NCBI GenBank assembly: GCA_964523405.1
Contig: CAZGAQ010000005.1
Location: 124,001-188,000, forward strand
Reading direction: 5' to 3'
Origin: CAZGAQ01 sp964523405
GTDB lineage: Bacteria > Planctomycetota > Phycisphaerae > UBA1845 > Fen-1342
Length of the DNA stretch: 64,000 bases
The stretch's first letter is position 1, and every line of letters begins with the position of its first letter. A program made the translations under genes and the position numbers. Below the pieces are notes generated by a model. It saw only the letters and a list, made by a program, of their open reading frames with translations. It did no database searches and was not told the DNA's origin. Shown here piece after piece: positions 36,702 to 45,409 of the stretch.

Positions 36702-37002
36702 GCGCGATCCAGGTCAGGAGTCGCCGTGGTCTTGCGTCCGAAGTCCGCCAGCACCGGATGGCTCTTTTTGAACGCAACCCGCGCGGAGAGAAGTGGCGCG
36801 GCGGACGCCGTCCGTCGCGCCTTGTTCATGGTTGGGGGGTGGCGCGCCGACCAAGCCCAAGGTGCTTGGTCAACGCGGGCCGCTGCCAGCCGCGCTATGC
36901 TGCGCCTGCGCCACGTCTCCCGGCCCTTTGTTCCGTGCGCTTCAACAACCCCCGTGTCGGGCGGGTCTGTTTCGGCGCAAAACGGGGGGCCAGCGAGAAT
37001 GC

Positions 37003-37084
37003 AGCGGGGCAGCGGGGCTTGGCGCGGCGCAGCCCGGCGGGTGGCGACGACGTGATCGACGCCGAGTTCGAAGTCAAGAAGTAG
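37003..37084 (+). pseudogene. Relic resembling the C-terminal tail of DnaK
   Basis: The frame ending at the TAG at 37082-37084 reads GGDDVIDAEFEVKK, which matches the end of bacterial DnaK (DDV(V/I)DAEFEE/V.KK) including the position of the stop. Just upstream the neighbouring frame reads SGAAGLGAAQPGG, like the Gly/Ala/Gln linker that precedes this tail. Removing one G from GGG at 37039-37041 joins them. No lid or ATPase domain sequence is visible further upstream in any frame, so this is a 3' remnant, not a gene. Confidence 0.5.
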
Positions 37085-37186
37085 TCCCGACTACCGGGTG
37101 GAACCAGGCAGCATCCGGCTCCGGGGCCGGACGCTGTTTCCTTGCGCGCTGCGGGCGGCATGGGGGCCGGAAGCGTGCAAGGGTCT

Positions 37187-37226
37187 CAAGAGTCTCATTT
37201 TCGTGGGTGCGGATTTGAGACTCTTG
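37187..37226. repeat. Perfect 11-bp inverted repeat with 18-base loop
   Basis: CAAGAGTCTCA (37187-37197) and TGAGACTCTTG (37216-37226) are exact inverse copies. The element is unusually AT-balanced for its surroundings and lies in a region without a gene. It could be an RNA hairpin or a protein-binding palindrome. Confidence 0.5.
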
Positions 37227-37437
37227 GGAAATGGGCAAGATGGGAGCGTGGCCGGAGTGGGGGAGTGGGAAGCGGCGCTGCAGAGTGAGCGAGTGACGAA
37301 GTGGCAATGGGCCACTGGTTGGCGGGTGGGGGGGCTCCGGCGACAGGTCGCCGCGCGGTGGTCGGGGGCCGTCTCCCAGTCGCGGCGCGCTTTCGCAACG
37401 GCGCGATCGCCGTGCGTTTTCGGCATGACCTCGCCGG

Positions 37438-37468
37438 GGGCGCCGCGCGTGCCTGGCGCGCGGCGCCC
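37438..37468 (-). terminator. 12-bp GC hairpin after the beta-helix gene
   Basis: GGGCGCCGCGCG (37438-37449) pairs perfectly with CGCGCGGCGCCC (37457-37468), 19 bases beyond the stop codon of the minus-strand beta-helix gene. It has no T-run, but the stem is very stable. Confidence 0.6.
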
Positions 37469-37486
37469 AAGGAGATCGGCGAAGCG

Positions 37487-40400
37487 CTACTGCGCCAGGG
37501 CCTGGAGGCGGGCGAAGTCGGCGAGGTCGGCGTCGGCGTCGGGGTCGAGGCTGGCCAACGCGCATGCCGGCGCGACGGCGATGTCGGGGCCGGTGAGGCA
37601 GCTCGCGAAGAGGGGGAAGTCGTCGGCGTTGATGAGGCCGTCGCCGTTGAGGTCGCCGAGGAAGGGACCGGGGTATTCGTAGGCGCCGATGTCGACGGTG
37701 GGGCCGACGAGGCGGAGGAGACCGTCCAGGTCCGTAGTGCTCCCGGCCTTGAACTTGTTGCCGGCGTTGATGCACGGCGAGGCGGCCTGCAGATGCAGGT
37801 CCCCGAAGGTGCCGGGCGGGTTGGGGTCGGGGTTCTGCACGAAAAGCGGATCGGCGGAGAGGTTGTCGTAGACCGAAGGGGAACTCGCCAGCCCGGAGCA
37901 ATCGTAGTGCGTGTTGCCGAAGAAGCAATTGTGCTGGATATCGTGGCTTCCGTCGTCGTTCACATACAGGCCGGAGGAATTGAACGCGATAATCGTGTTG
38001 ACGACCGCGGGGTAGGAGTTGAGCACCGCAATTCCGCCGCCCTCCGGGGCGCTATTGGCGGCGACGGTGTTGTTGTAGATGTGCGCGTAAGACTGACCCT
38101 TGGTATACACTCCGCCGCCAAAGGAACTGGCGTCGTTCTGCACAATGCGATTGCTGGCGATGGTAGGGGGAGAATCGACGAGGGCGAGTGCGCCGCCGTA
38201 GGAGGCGCGATTGCCCGCTAGCGTATTTCCGGAGAGCTGCCCACCGGAAGTGGCCAGATAGAAGCCGCCGCCGTACGAAACCGCGATGTTGTCGGAGATG
38301 GTGCAAGCGGTCATCGTTGGGGAAGAAGAGGACAGGTAGAGCCCCCCGCCGTTGGCGTCACCGCCGGCGGGAGCCGTGGCGCTGTTGCCCGTGATCGTGG
38401 TTGCGGTGATCGCGGGAGTAGAGGAGGAGAGGTATAGCCCACCGCCGCCGCCGTTGCCGGCGATGGCGGTGGCGCTGTTGCCAGAGATCGTGTTGTCCGC
38501 GAGCAGCGCGGTCGAGGCGCTGAGATACATCCCGCCGCCGCGGCCGCCGCTGGGCGATGTGGCGAGACAGTCGATGATGTTATTGTGCGCGATGACGGGA
38601 GAGGCGCCGTTCACGTACACCCCGCCGCCGTCGACGGCGCTGCCATGTGTGACCGTGAAGCCGTCGAGCGTACTCTGTTGGTAGGCAGTGTCGAGCGCGG
38701 TGATGACCGAGCCCTGTTGCTGGCCGTCCAGGGTCGTGGTGTGGGTCTGCCAGTCGCGCTGGTCGCGGGCGGTTTCGGTGCCCGCGAAGCCGCCGTACAC
38801 GTGAACGTAGCGGGGCAGGTTGAGGCGTTCGTAGTACGTGCCGGTTTGCACCCACACCTCGCCGCCCGTCGGGGCCGCGGCATCGATGGCGGCCTGAACG
38901 GTGCGTTTGGCGCTCGGCCAGGAACTGCCGTCGCGGGCGTCATCGCCGGCGGGGCTGACGTGGACGACGAACGGCGGAGGCGGGAAGGTGCCGTCGGATT
39001 CATCGGCGCCGATGTCCACGGTGCCCGCCGCGGGCAGGATGCGCGGCTGGCCGTCGAGGTCAAGCGAGAGGCACGCGTCCGCGTTGTTGCCGGCGTCAAT
39101 GCAAGGTGACCCCGGCTGCAGGTGCCAGTCGCCGCGCTGCCACCCCGGTAGGCCGGGATCGACGGAGATGTTGCCGTCGGTGCCGATGGGGTTGCTATAG
39201 CCGGTATTGTTGAGCGGACCGTTGCCGTAGATGCAGTTGTTGCGGTACACGGGGTAGCCGCAGACCGTCACGATGCCCGAGGAATTGAAGGCAATGATGG
39301 TATTCGCGATCGCAACGGTCCCCGCGACATAGAGGGCGCCCGAGAGCGGCGCGCCATTGCCCACCACGGTATTACCGCTGATGGCCGTCGTGCCTGATCC
39401 GGATAGCATCAAGCCGCCGCCATGACCGGTAGCGCTGTTGCCCGTGATCGCATTGCCCGCGATGACGAGCGCGGACCGCTCGATGTAGAAGCCGGCGCCG
39501 GTGCGGGCGGTATTGCCCGTTATCAAGTTGTGGGCGATGGTCGCGGAAGACTGCGACAGGTACAACCCGCCGCCTTGCGAGGAAGCGACGTTGCCGCAGA
39601 TCGCATTGTGCGCGATCGTGGGGGAGGAGCACGTGATCGATATGCCGCCGCCATTGGTGCCGCTGCCGTTCGTGACGGTGAACCCGTCCAGAGTGCCCGG
39701 CGTCCAACCCCGGTCAGCGGTCACGACCGTGCCCTGTCGCTGGCCATCGAGGATTGTGACGTTGGCACGCCAGTCACGTTCGTCGCGCGTGGTCTCGGTG
39801 CCGATGAAGCCGCCGTACACGTGCGTCGCGGGGGCCAGCAGGATGCGCTCGCAGTAGGTGCCCGCCTGAACCCAAACGTCTCCGCCCAACACGGATGCGG
39901 CCTGGATACCCGCCGTGACGCTGCGCTTGGCGAGGGTCCAGGACGAGCCGTCCTGGGCGTCATCCCCCAGCGGGCTGACGCGGACAACGACAAACGGCCC
40001 GGAGGGCGGCGTGGAACCATCGGACTCGTCGGCGCCGATGTCGACCGTGCCGCCGGCCGGCTGGATGCGCGGCTGGCCGTCCGGGTCGACCGTGCCACGC
40101 GCATACGTGTTGCTTCCGGCTCCGATGCAGGGCGAGTCCGGCAGCAGGTGCCAACCGCCGTAGGTGCGACCGGCGAGGCGCGGATCGACGTAGATGTTGC
40201 CGTCGGTGTCGGCGGAGGTGGTGGGGCTGGTGAGGGCGGAGTCGCTGTTTACGGTGTTGCCGTAGAAACAGCAATTCCGCAGCGGCGGAGTACCGGTCTG
40301 ACTCAGTTGTACGCCGTGGGTGTTGAAGGCCACGATCGTGTTGGCGATCGTCGGAAAGGGGCTGCTGAGATACACGGCCCCACCCGAACGGGCGCTGTTA

Positions 40401-41053
40401 CCCGTGATCGTGTTGTTGGCGATGAGCGCCCGGGACCTGATGGCGCTCAAGCCACCGCCGTAGTCCGCCGTATTGCCTGTGATCACGGTGTTGATGATCG
40501 TGGCAGCGGAGTCAGACAGCCGCACGCCACCACCATCGTAGTCGGCCCAGTTGCCGGTGATCGTGTTGTTGGCGACAAACGGGGAGCCGTAGAGGAGCAG
40601 GCCGCCGCCGGAGTGAGCCTTGCCATTGGTGATCGTGAAGCCATCGATTCGGCAGGCCGCTGTCGCGCCTGGCCGAGTGGTCACCACGGTGCCGGACTGG
40701 TTGGCATCCAGAATCGTCGGATGCGCGCGAACATCCCGCGTCACGAGGTCGAAGCTGGCGGGGTCTTCGGTACCGGCCAGGCCGCCGTAGAGGGCGACGC
40801 CCTCCGTTAGCGTGATGCAGCCGACGTACCGCCCGGCAGCGACCCAGACCTGGTCACCCGCCTGCGCGGCGTTCAGCGCCGGTTGCACGGCCACAAACGC
40901 GTCCGCCCAACTCGTGCCGGTGCCGGCGCCGGTGGCGGCCGCATCGACGAAGATGACCGCACGGGCGGACGCCGATGCGACCAGTGCAGCAAGCCCCAAG
41001 AGGAGGGTGGCGCGGCGCAGGTGCGACGAAGTCCGAAGCGCGCAACCGATCAT
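37487..41053 (-). CDS. Secreted right-handed beta-helix protein with three repeated units and dockerin
   Basis: An 1188-residue protein with a signal peptide ending near SASARA. It contains three large homologous units (about 32-345, 350-695 and 700-1115). Each begins with a segment like VRVSPLGDDAQDGSSW...VWVQAGTYxERI and VYGGFAGTETARD, continues through many parallel beta-helix coils (GGGLYLSxS, ITGNSA, NNTI) and ends in units 1 and 2 with DPDGQPRI...GTVDIGADESDG. The coils resemble Pmp-type repeats. The C-terminus is a dockerin pair (FLGDLNGDGLINADDFPLF and LDPDADADLADFARLQ). Such proteins are typical surface or polysaccharide-binding proteins of planctomycetes. Catalytic residues of a lyase are not evident. 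It is divergent from the mannosidase gene. Confidence 0.85.
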   Translation of the reverse strand: MIGCALRTSSHLRRATLLLGLAALVASASARAVIFVDAAATGAGTGTSWADAFVAVQPALNAAQAGDQVWVAAGRYVGCITLTEGVALYGGLAGTEDPASFDLVTRDVRAHPTILDANQSGTVVTTRPGATAACRIDGFTITNGKAHSGGGLLLYGSPFVANNTITGNWADYDGGGVRLSDSAATIINTVITGNTADYGGGLSAIRSRALIANNTITGNSARSGGAVYLSSPFPTIANTIVAFNTHGVQLSQTGTPPLRNCCFYGNTVNSDSALTSPTTSADTDGNIYVDPRLAGRTYGGWHLLPDSPCIGAGSNTYARGTVDPDGQPRIQPAGGTVDIGADESDGSTPPSGPFVVVRVSPLGDDAQDGSSWTLAKRSVTAGIQAASVLGGDVWVQAGTYCERILLAPATHVYGGFIGTETTRDERDWRANVTILDGQRQGTVVTADRGWTPGTLDGFTVTNGSGTNGGGISITCSSPTIAHNAICGNVASSQGGGLYLSQSSATIAHNLITGNTARTGAGFYIERSALVIAGNAITGNSATGHGGGLMLSGSGTTAISGNTVVGNGAPLSGALYVAGTVAIANTIIAFNSSGIVTVCGYPVYRNNCIYGNGPLNNTGYSNPIGTDGNISVDPGLPGWQRGDWHLQPGSPCIDAGNNADACLSLDLDGQPRILPAAGTVDIGADESDGTFPPPPFVVHVSPAGDDARDGSSWPSAKRTVQAAIDAAAPTGGEVWVQTGTYYERLNLPRYVHVYGGFAGTETARDQRDWQTHTTTLDGQQQGSVITALDTAYQQSTLDGFTVTHGSAVDGGGVYVNGASPVIAHNNIIDCLATSPSGGRGGGMYLSASTALLADNTISGNSATAIAGNGGGGGLYLSSSTPAITATTITGNSATAPAGGDANGGGLYLSSSSPTMTACTISDNIAVSYGGGFYLATSGGQLSGNTLAGNRASYGGALALVDSPPTIASNRIVQNDASSFGGGVYTKGQSYAHIYNNTVAANSAPEGGGIAVLNSYPAVVNTIIAFNSSGLYVNDDGSHDIQHNCFFGNTHYDCSGLASSPSVYDNLSADPLFVQNPDPNPPGTFGDLHLQAASPCINAGNKFKAGSTTDLDGLLRLVGPTVDIGAYEYPGPFLGDLNGDGLINADDFPLFASCLTGPDIAVAPACALASLDPDADADLADFARLQALAQ

Positions 41054-41426
41054 GTCGTGAACCTCCGTGCGGACGACGTGCCCGACGAGCGGGCGTCAGC
41101 AGTCTGGGAGTGCGGGGATCCCGCCCGCGACAACTCACCCCAGGGGTACTGCTGACTTGTCGAGACTATCGTAGCCCAGCATGCGGATGGGCGGAAGGCG
41201 TTTCGCGCGGCGGTGGCGAAAGATTGCACGACACCGCGCGGCCGGCACGCGCTTCAGGCGTGCCCGATTCGCCGCAATTCGGGCGAGCGGCCGCGCGGGG
41301 ACAGGGACCGGGCGGCGGCTGCAGGGCTTGGCGCGGGACTGGGGGGCTTCTCTAATACCGCGTCCGGCGTCGTCCGAGGAGTCGTTTCGCACCCGCTGGA
41401 TGCCGGCTGCCGGACCTGGAGTCCCC
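41054..41426. other. Divergent intergenic region between beta-helix and GH38 genes
   Basis: About 370 bases carrying the promoters of both divergent genes. An in-frame extension of the GH38 gene reaches 41181 but is Arg/Ala-rich and unlike the family, so I treat it as non-coding. I see no clear promoter consensus or repeat. Confidence 0.35.
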
Positions 41427-44222
41427 ATGAGCAAGTCGTCGCGCCCCGCGCAGCGTTCCGCCACGCGATCCAGCCTCATCGGCCACTACATTGCCAGTAC
41501 GCACTGGGACCGCGAATGGTACGAGCCGTTCCAGCAGTACCGGTTCCGGCTGGTCGACGTGTTCGACGGCCTGATCGACATCATGGAACGCGATCCGGAG
41601 TATCGCTCGTACCAGCTCGATGGGCAGACGATCATCCTCGAAGACTATCTGGCGATTCGGCCGGAGCAGCGGGCACGACTGCAGGCGCTGTTCGACGCGG
41701 GGCGGATCGACGCGGGGCCGTGGTACGTGATGCCGGACGAGTTCATCGTGTGCGGTGAATCGCTGGTGCGCAACCTGCAGATGGGGCACGAGGTGGCCGA
41801 GCGGTTCGGGCGGCCGCTGAAGGTGGGGTTTGTGTGTGACATCTTCGGGCACAACTCGCAGATGCCACAGATTTTCCGGGGCTTCGGCATGGCCGACGCC
41901 GTGGTGTGGCGTGGGGTGAACACGCCGGAGACGCCGGGGCTGTTTCACTGGCGGTCGCCGGACGGCAGCAGCGTGCTGAGTTACTGCTTCGAGGACCGCG
42001 GGTACGGGAACTACTGGTTCGACGTGCGGCACCATGATTACGCGCGGCCGTTCGACTTGGAGAAGGGGGTCGCGGGACTGCGCAAGCTCTTTGACATCGA
42101 GCACGCGCACACGCCGGGCAACGCGATCATTCTGTTCGACGGGCTGGACCACATCTGGCCGGAGCCGGCCGCGACGGAGTTCCGGGCGCGGGCGGCGCGG
42201 GCGGGGATGAAGGTCGTGCACAGCTCGTGGCCGGAGTACTTTGCGGCGGTGCGGGCGCAGCGGCTGAAGTTGCCGAGCCTGACGGGCGAATTGCGTGAGA
42301 CGGGAATTCGCTGCGGGCAGTGCGTGATCCCCGGCGTGGATAGCAGCCGCATCGTCCTCAAGCAGGAGAATGCGGCGTGCGAGAACCGGCTGCTGCACTG
42401 GGTGGAGCCGTTCAGCGCGGCGGCGACGCTGGTGGGGCACGAGTATCCGGCGATGTTCGTGCGGCTGGCGTGGCGCTACCTGCTGCAGAATCACCCGCAT
42501 GACAGCATCTGCGGCTGCAGCATCGACCAGGTCCACCGCGACATGCTGTACCGCTTCGATCAGTGTCGGCAGATCGCGGAGCGCGCGGGGCAGATGGGCT
42601 TGCGGGCGCTCGCGGATCGGACGGCACTGCCGAAGCTGAAGGGGGCGGAGGATTTCGCGGTGACGGTGTTCAACCCGAACACCGACGCCCGGGACGAGAT
42701 CGTCGATCTGCCGCTGTACTTCCCGCCGGAGACGGAGAACCGCTATCACGAGCTGGGCGCGAACGAGCCGCTGGCGGCGTTTCGACTCTACGACGAGCAC
42801 GATCGGGAGGTGCCGTACCAGCGTCTGGACGTCACGAAGCTGGTGCCGACGAAGAACTACGATCGGCTGACCGGCTACAAGGGCGGAAAGTACGAGCGCG
42901 TGCGCGTCGCGGCGAAGCTGAACGTGCCGCCCTGCGGATGGACCACGCTGGTATGCAAGCCGGTCAAGGAGCACACGCGGTGCGCGGGTTCGCAGCTCGT
43001 CGACGACCACACGCTGGAGAACGAGCACCTGCGCGTGCGGGTGAATCCCAACGGCACGCTGGACATCACCCAGCGCGCGGCGGGGCACACGTACGGGAAC
43101 GCACTGACGTTCGAGGAGAGCGCGGACATCGGCGACGGCTGGTATCACGGCGAGCCGGCGAACGACGAGGTCTTCACGAGTCACGGGGCGCACGCGGATA
43201 TCGCGGTCGTGCACGACGGCTTCGCGCTGACGACTCTCCGCGTGCGCGTGACGATGAACGTGCCGGCGCGGTTTCTGCATGACAAGCAGATCTTCCGGCG
43301 GGATGCGGAGGCGGTGCCGCTGGTGATCACCAACTGGGTGACGCTGCGAGCGGGGGCGCGGCACATCGAAGTGCGGACGGAGGTCGAGAACACGATTCGC
43401 GACCACCGGCTGCGCGTGCTGGTGCCCACCGGCTTGCGCGGTGCGGAGACGTATTTCGCCGACAGCCCCTACGACGTGATCGAACGGCGGATCGGGTTGG
43501 CGCCGGATGCGCTCAAACACTTCGAGCTGGAACTGGAGACCAAGCCGCAGTACAGCTTCACCGCGGTCAGCGACGGCGAGCGCGGTATGGCGGTCATTTC
43601 GACCGGGCAGCCGGAGTCGGCCGTGCGAAACCTGCCGGAGCGGCCGATCGCGCTGACGCTGTTCAGGGGCTTCGCGCGGACGGTCGGGCAAGAGGGCGAA
43701 CCGGACGGGCAAATGCTCGGCCGCACGGTGCACCGATATTGGCTCTATCCGCACGTGGGCGGACTGCCGGTGGCGGACATCCTGCGGCTCGGCCAGAAAC
43801 TCGCGGCGGGCGTCGAGTGCCTGCAGACCACGCCAGAGCGGCAGAAGGTGTTGCGACGGAAGTCGGTGCTGCCGGCCACGGGGTCGTGGCTGACGCCGGG
43901 GCCGGGCCCGCTGGTGCTCACGGCGTGCAAGCAGGCTGAGGACGGGCAAGGCCTGGTCATGCGGCTTTTCAATCCGACGACGGAGGAATGCACGCAGGAG
44001 CTGACATTCTGTGCACCGCTTGAAGCTGCGTTCCGGACGGACATGCTGGAGCAGCCGGTCGAAGTGCTGCATACGCAGGGCGCGACACTCACGCTGCACG
44101 CGAGCCCGACGCAGATCGTCACGTTACGCGTCCGGCTGCAGTCGCTCGACCGACCCGCGGCAGCGCGGAAGCCGGCCCAGATAGGTGTGGCGGCCAAGCA
44201 GCGCAGGGGGCGACGCCGCTAA
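41427..44222 (+). CDS. Alpha-mannosidase, glycoside hydrolase family 38
   Basis: A 931-residue cytoplasmic enzyme predicted to release alpha-linked mannose. Start at ATG 41427, shortly before conserved sequence; an ATG at 41400 is possible. The N-terminal catalytic domain shows the zinc-binding STHWDREWY motif near residue 28. The nucleophile region is VCDIFGHNSQMPQI near residue 135, where Asp is both a zinc ligand and the catalytic base/nucleophile in GH38. NHPHDSICGCSIDQVHRDML follows near residue 355. The C-terminal beta-sandwich domains follow from about residue 410. No signal peptide is visible. The length and motif set fit bacterial GH38 enzymes such as MngB. A ThuA-like gene follows 77 bases later. 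Confidence 0.9.
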   Translation: MSKSSRPAQRSATRSSLIGHYIASTHWDREWYEPFQQYRFRLVDVFDGLIDIMERDPEYRSYQLDGQTIILEDYLAIRPEQRARLQALFDAGRIDAGPWYVMPDEFIVCGESLVRNLQMGHEVAERFGRPLKVGFVCDIFGHNSQMPQIFRGFGMADAVVWRGVNTPETPGLFHWRSPDGSSVLSYCFEDRGYGNYWFDVRHHDYARPFDLEKGVAGLRKLFDIEHAHTPGNAIILFDGLDHIWPEPAATEFRARAARAGMKVVHSSWPEYFAAVRAQRLKLPSLTGELRETGIRCGQCVIPGVDSSRIVLKQENAACENRLLHWVEPFSAAATLVGHEYPAMFVRLAWRYLLQNHPHDSICGCSIDQVHRDMLYRFDQCRQIAERAGQMGLRALADRTALPKLKGAEDFAVTVFNPNTDARDEIVDLPLYFPPETENRYHELGANEPLAAFRLYDEHDREVPYQRLDVTKLVPTKNYDRLTGYKGGKYERVRVAAKLNVPPCGWTTLVCKPVKEHTRCAGSQLVDDHTLENEHLRVRVNPNGTLDITQRAAGHTYGNALTFEESADIGDGWYHGEPANDEVFTSHGAHADIAVVHDGFALTTLRVRVTMNVPARFLHDKQIFRRDAEAVPLVITNWVTLRAGARHIEVRTEVENTIRDHRLRVLVPTGLRGAETYFADSPYDVIERRIGLAPDALKHFELELETKPQYSFTAVSDGERGMAVISTGQPESAVRNLPERPIALTLFRGFARTVGQEGEPDGQMLGRTVHRYWLYPHVGGLPVADILRLGQKLAAGVECLQTTPERQKVLRRKSVLPATGSWLTPGPGPLVLTACKQAEDGQGLVMRLFNPTTEECTQELTFCAPLEAAFRTDMLEQPVEVLHTQGATLTLHASPTQIVTLRVRLQSLDRPAAARKPAQIGVAAKQRRGRRR

Positions 44223-44299
44223 GGCCCGCGCGGATTGGTCGACAGGTACGCCAGGCTAGAATGGCGCGGTGCAGGCGGCCGCGCGTTGGAGGCAGCATC

Positions 44300-45046
44300 A
44301 TGCACAAGCCCGCGATTCGAGTCGTCGTCTGGGATGAGAACCCCCCGCATGCGCCGAAAGAGGTGTATCCGCACGGGCTGCGCGGGGCGATTGCGGAGGG
44401 GCTGCGCGAGTTGGGCGGGGCGGGCGTGCAGGTGCGCGTGGCGCACCAGGATGAGCCGGAACAGGGGCTGCCGGCGGCGCTCCTGGCCGAGACGGATGTG
44501 CTGATGTGGTGGGGGCACATCCGGCATGCGCAGGTGGATGACGCGGTCGTGGCGCGCGTGGTGAGGCGGGTTCACGAGTACGGGCTGGGGTTCATCGCGT
44601 TGCACTCGGCGCACTATTCGAAGCCGTTTCAGCGCGTGCTGAATTGCACGGGGCATCTGAAGGGCGGATGGCGCGAGGACAACCAGCCGGAGGAGATTCG
44701 GGTGTGTGCGCCGCGGCATCCGATCGCGCAGGGCGTGAGCGATTTTGTGTTGCCGCACGAGGAGATGTATGGGGCGCCGTTCGACGTGCCGCCACCGGCC
44801 GCGGTGATTCTGCAGGCGTACTACCCGGCGGGCGGCGAGTCCTTTCCGGCCGGGCTGGCGTGGACGGTGGGCAAGGGGATCGATCCCCAGTTCACCTCCG
44901 GGCCGGGCAAGGGTGTGGGGCAGGGCGAAGGAGCCGGACGCGTGTTCTACTTCCGGCCGGGGCACGAATCCGTACCGACGTACTTTGATCCAAACGTGCG
45001 GCGGGTGCTGCACAACGCGGTACGCTGGGCGGCGCGGCGCGGGTAA
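44300..45046 (+). CDS. ThuA-family (trehalose utilization-like) protein
   Basis: A 248-residue protein with a class I glutamine amidotransferase-like fold. It begins IRVVVWDENPPHAPKEVYPHG, the typical ThuA start, then TDVLMWWGHIRHAQVDD, GFIALHSAHYSKPF, HLKGGWREDNQPEEIRV and RVFYFRPGHESVPTYFDPNVRRVLHNAVRWAA. ThuA proteins accompany sugar-use gene clusters, and the ThuA-like group is thought to act in disaccharide oxidation. The adjacent GH38 mannosidase on the same strand fits a carbohydrate role. The ATG at 44300 follows GGAGGC; a short upstream extension is unlikely. No signal peptide is present. Confidence 0.85.
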   Translation: MHKPAIRVVVWDENPPHAPKEVYPHGLRGAIAEGLRELGGAGVQVRVAHQDEPEQGLPAALLAETDVLMWWGHIRHAQVDDAVVARVVRRVHEYGLGFIALHSAHYSKPFQRVLNCTGHLKGGWREDNQPEEIRVCAPRHPIAQGVSDFVLPHEEMYGAPFDVPPPAAVILQAYYPAGGESFPAGLAWTVGKGIDPQFTSGPGKGVGQGEGAGRVFYFRPGHESVPTYFDPNVRRVLHNAVRWAARRG

Positions 45047-45409
45047 CGGCGGCGCGCGTCACGGGACGTCCGTGGGGAGGGCGGCAGTAGGTGTGCGGGG
45101 GTGCTGGCGCGCCGTGGTGGGGGAGTGGTGCGCTGCGCGGCGCGCGGTGCTTTTGGGGGTGAGTGTCCGGGAAAAAGAGGCGGCGGCGGTGTGCGTGCGT
45201 CGGGCTCGTAGCGGGGCGAATTCCTGCGCTGAACACGATGGGTGCGTTGGTCGATGACGCTTGGTGAGCGGCGCCGGCGAGAGGCTTGGCGCGCAGTCGA
45301 TCGGGCCGAGCGCGGTCGCTGAGGCCGCCGGTCGTAGACGTCGCGGGGGAGTCCCCGGGGCGCAACCGGTCGGGACGAGCCGCACGTGTCGGCTCACAGG
45401 GAGCCAGGG
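45047..45409. other. Intergenic region between ThuA-like and HD-GYP genes
   Basis: About 360 bases, G-rich on the plus strand. I see no gene, hairpin with T-run, or repeat in it. The HD-GYP gene could start up to 24 bases earlier at a GTG (45386). Confidence 0.35.

Larger units (their letters stand above)
36702..37486. other. Long non-coding stretch between htrA and the beta-helix gene
   Basis: About 785 bases without an intact gene. It holds a short relic matching the C-terminal tail of DnaK (37003-37084), an 11-bp inverted repeat with an 18-base loop (37187-37226) and a very strong GC hairpin (37438-37468). Several open frames of 100-190 codons cross it on both strands, but none has recognisable domains. 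Confidence 0.5.

Noticed and set aside
37074..37928. Minus-strand open frame overlapping the end of the beta-helix gene
   Set aside because: Composition is Arg/Pro/His-rich without domains, and it overlaps the dockerin end of a well-supported gene.
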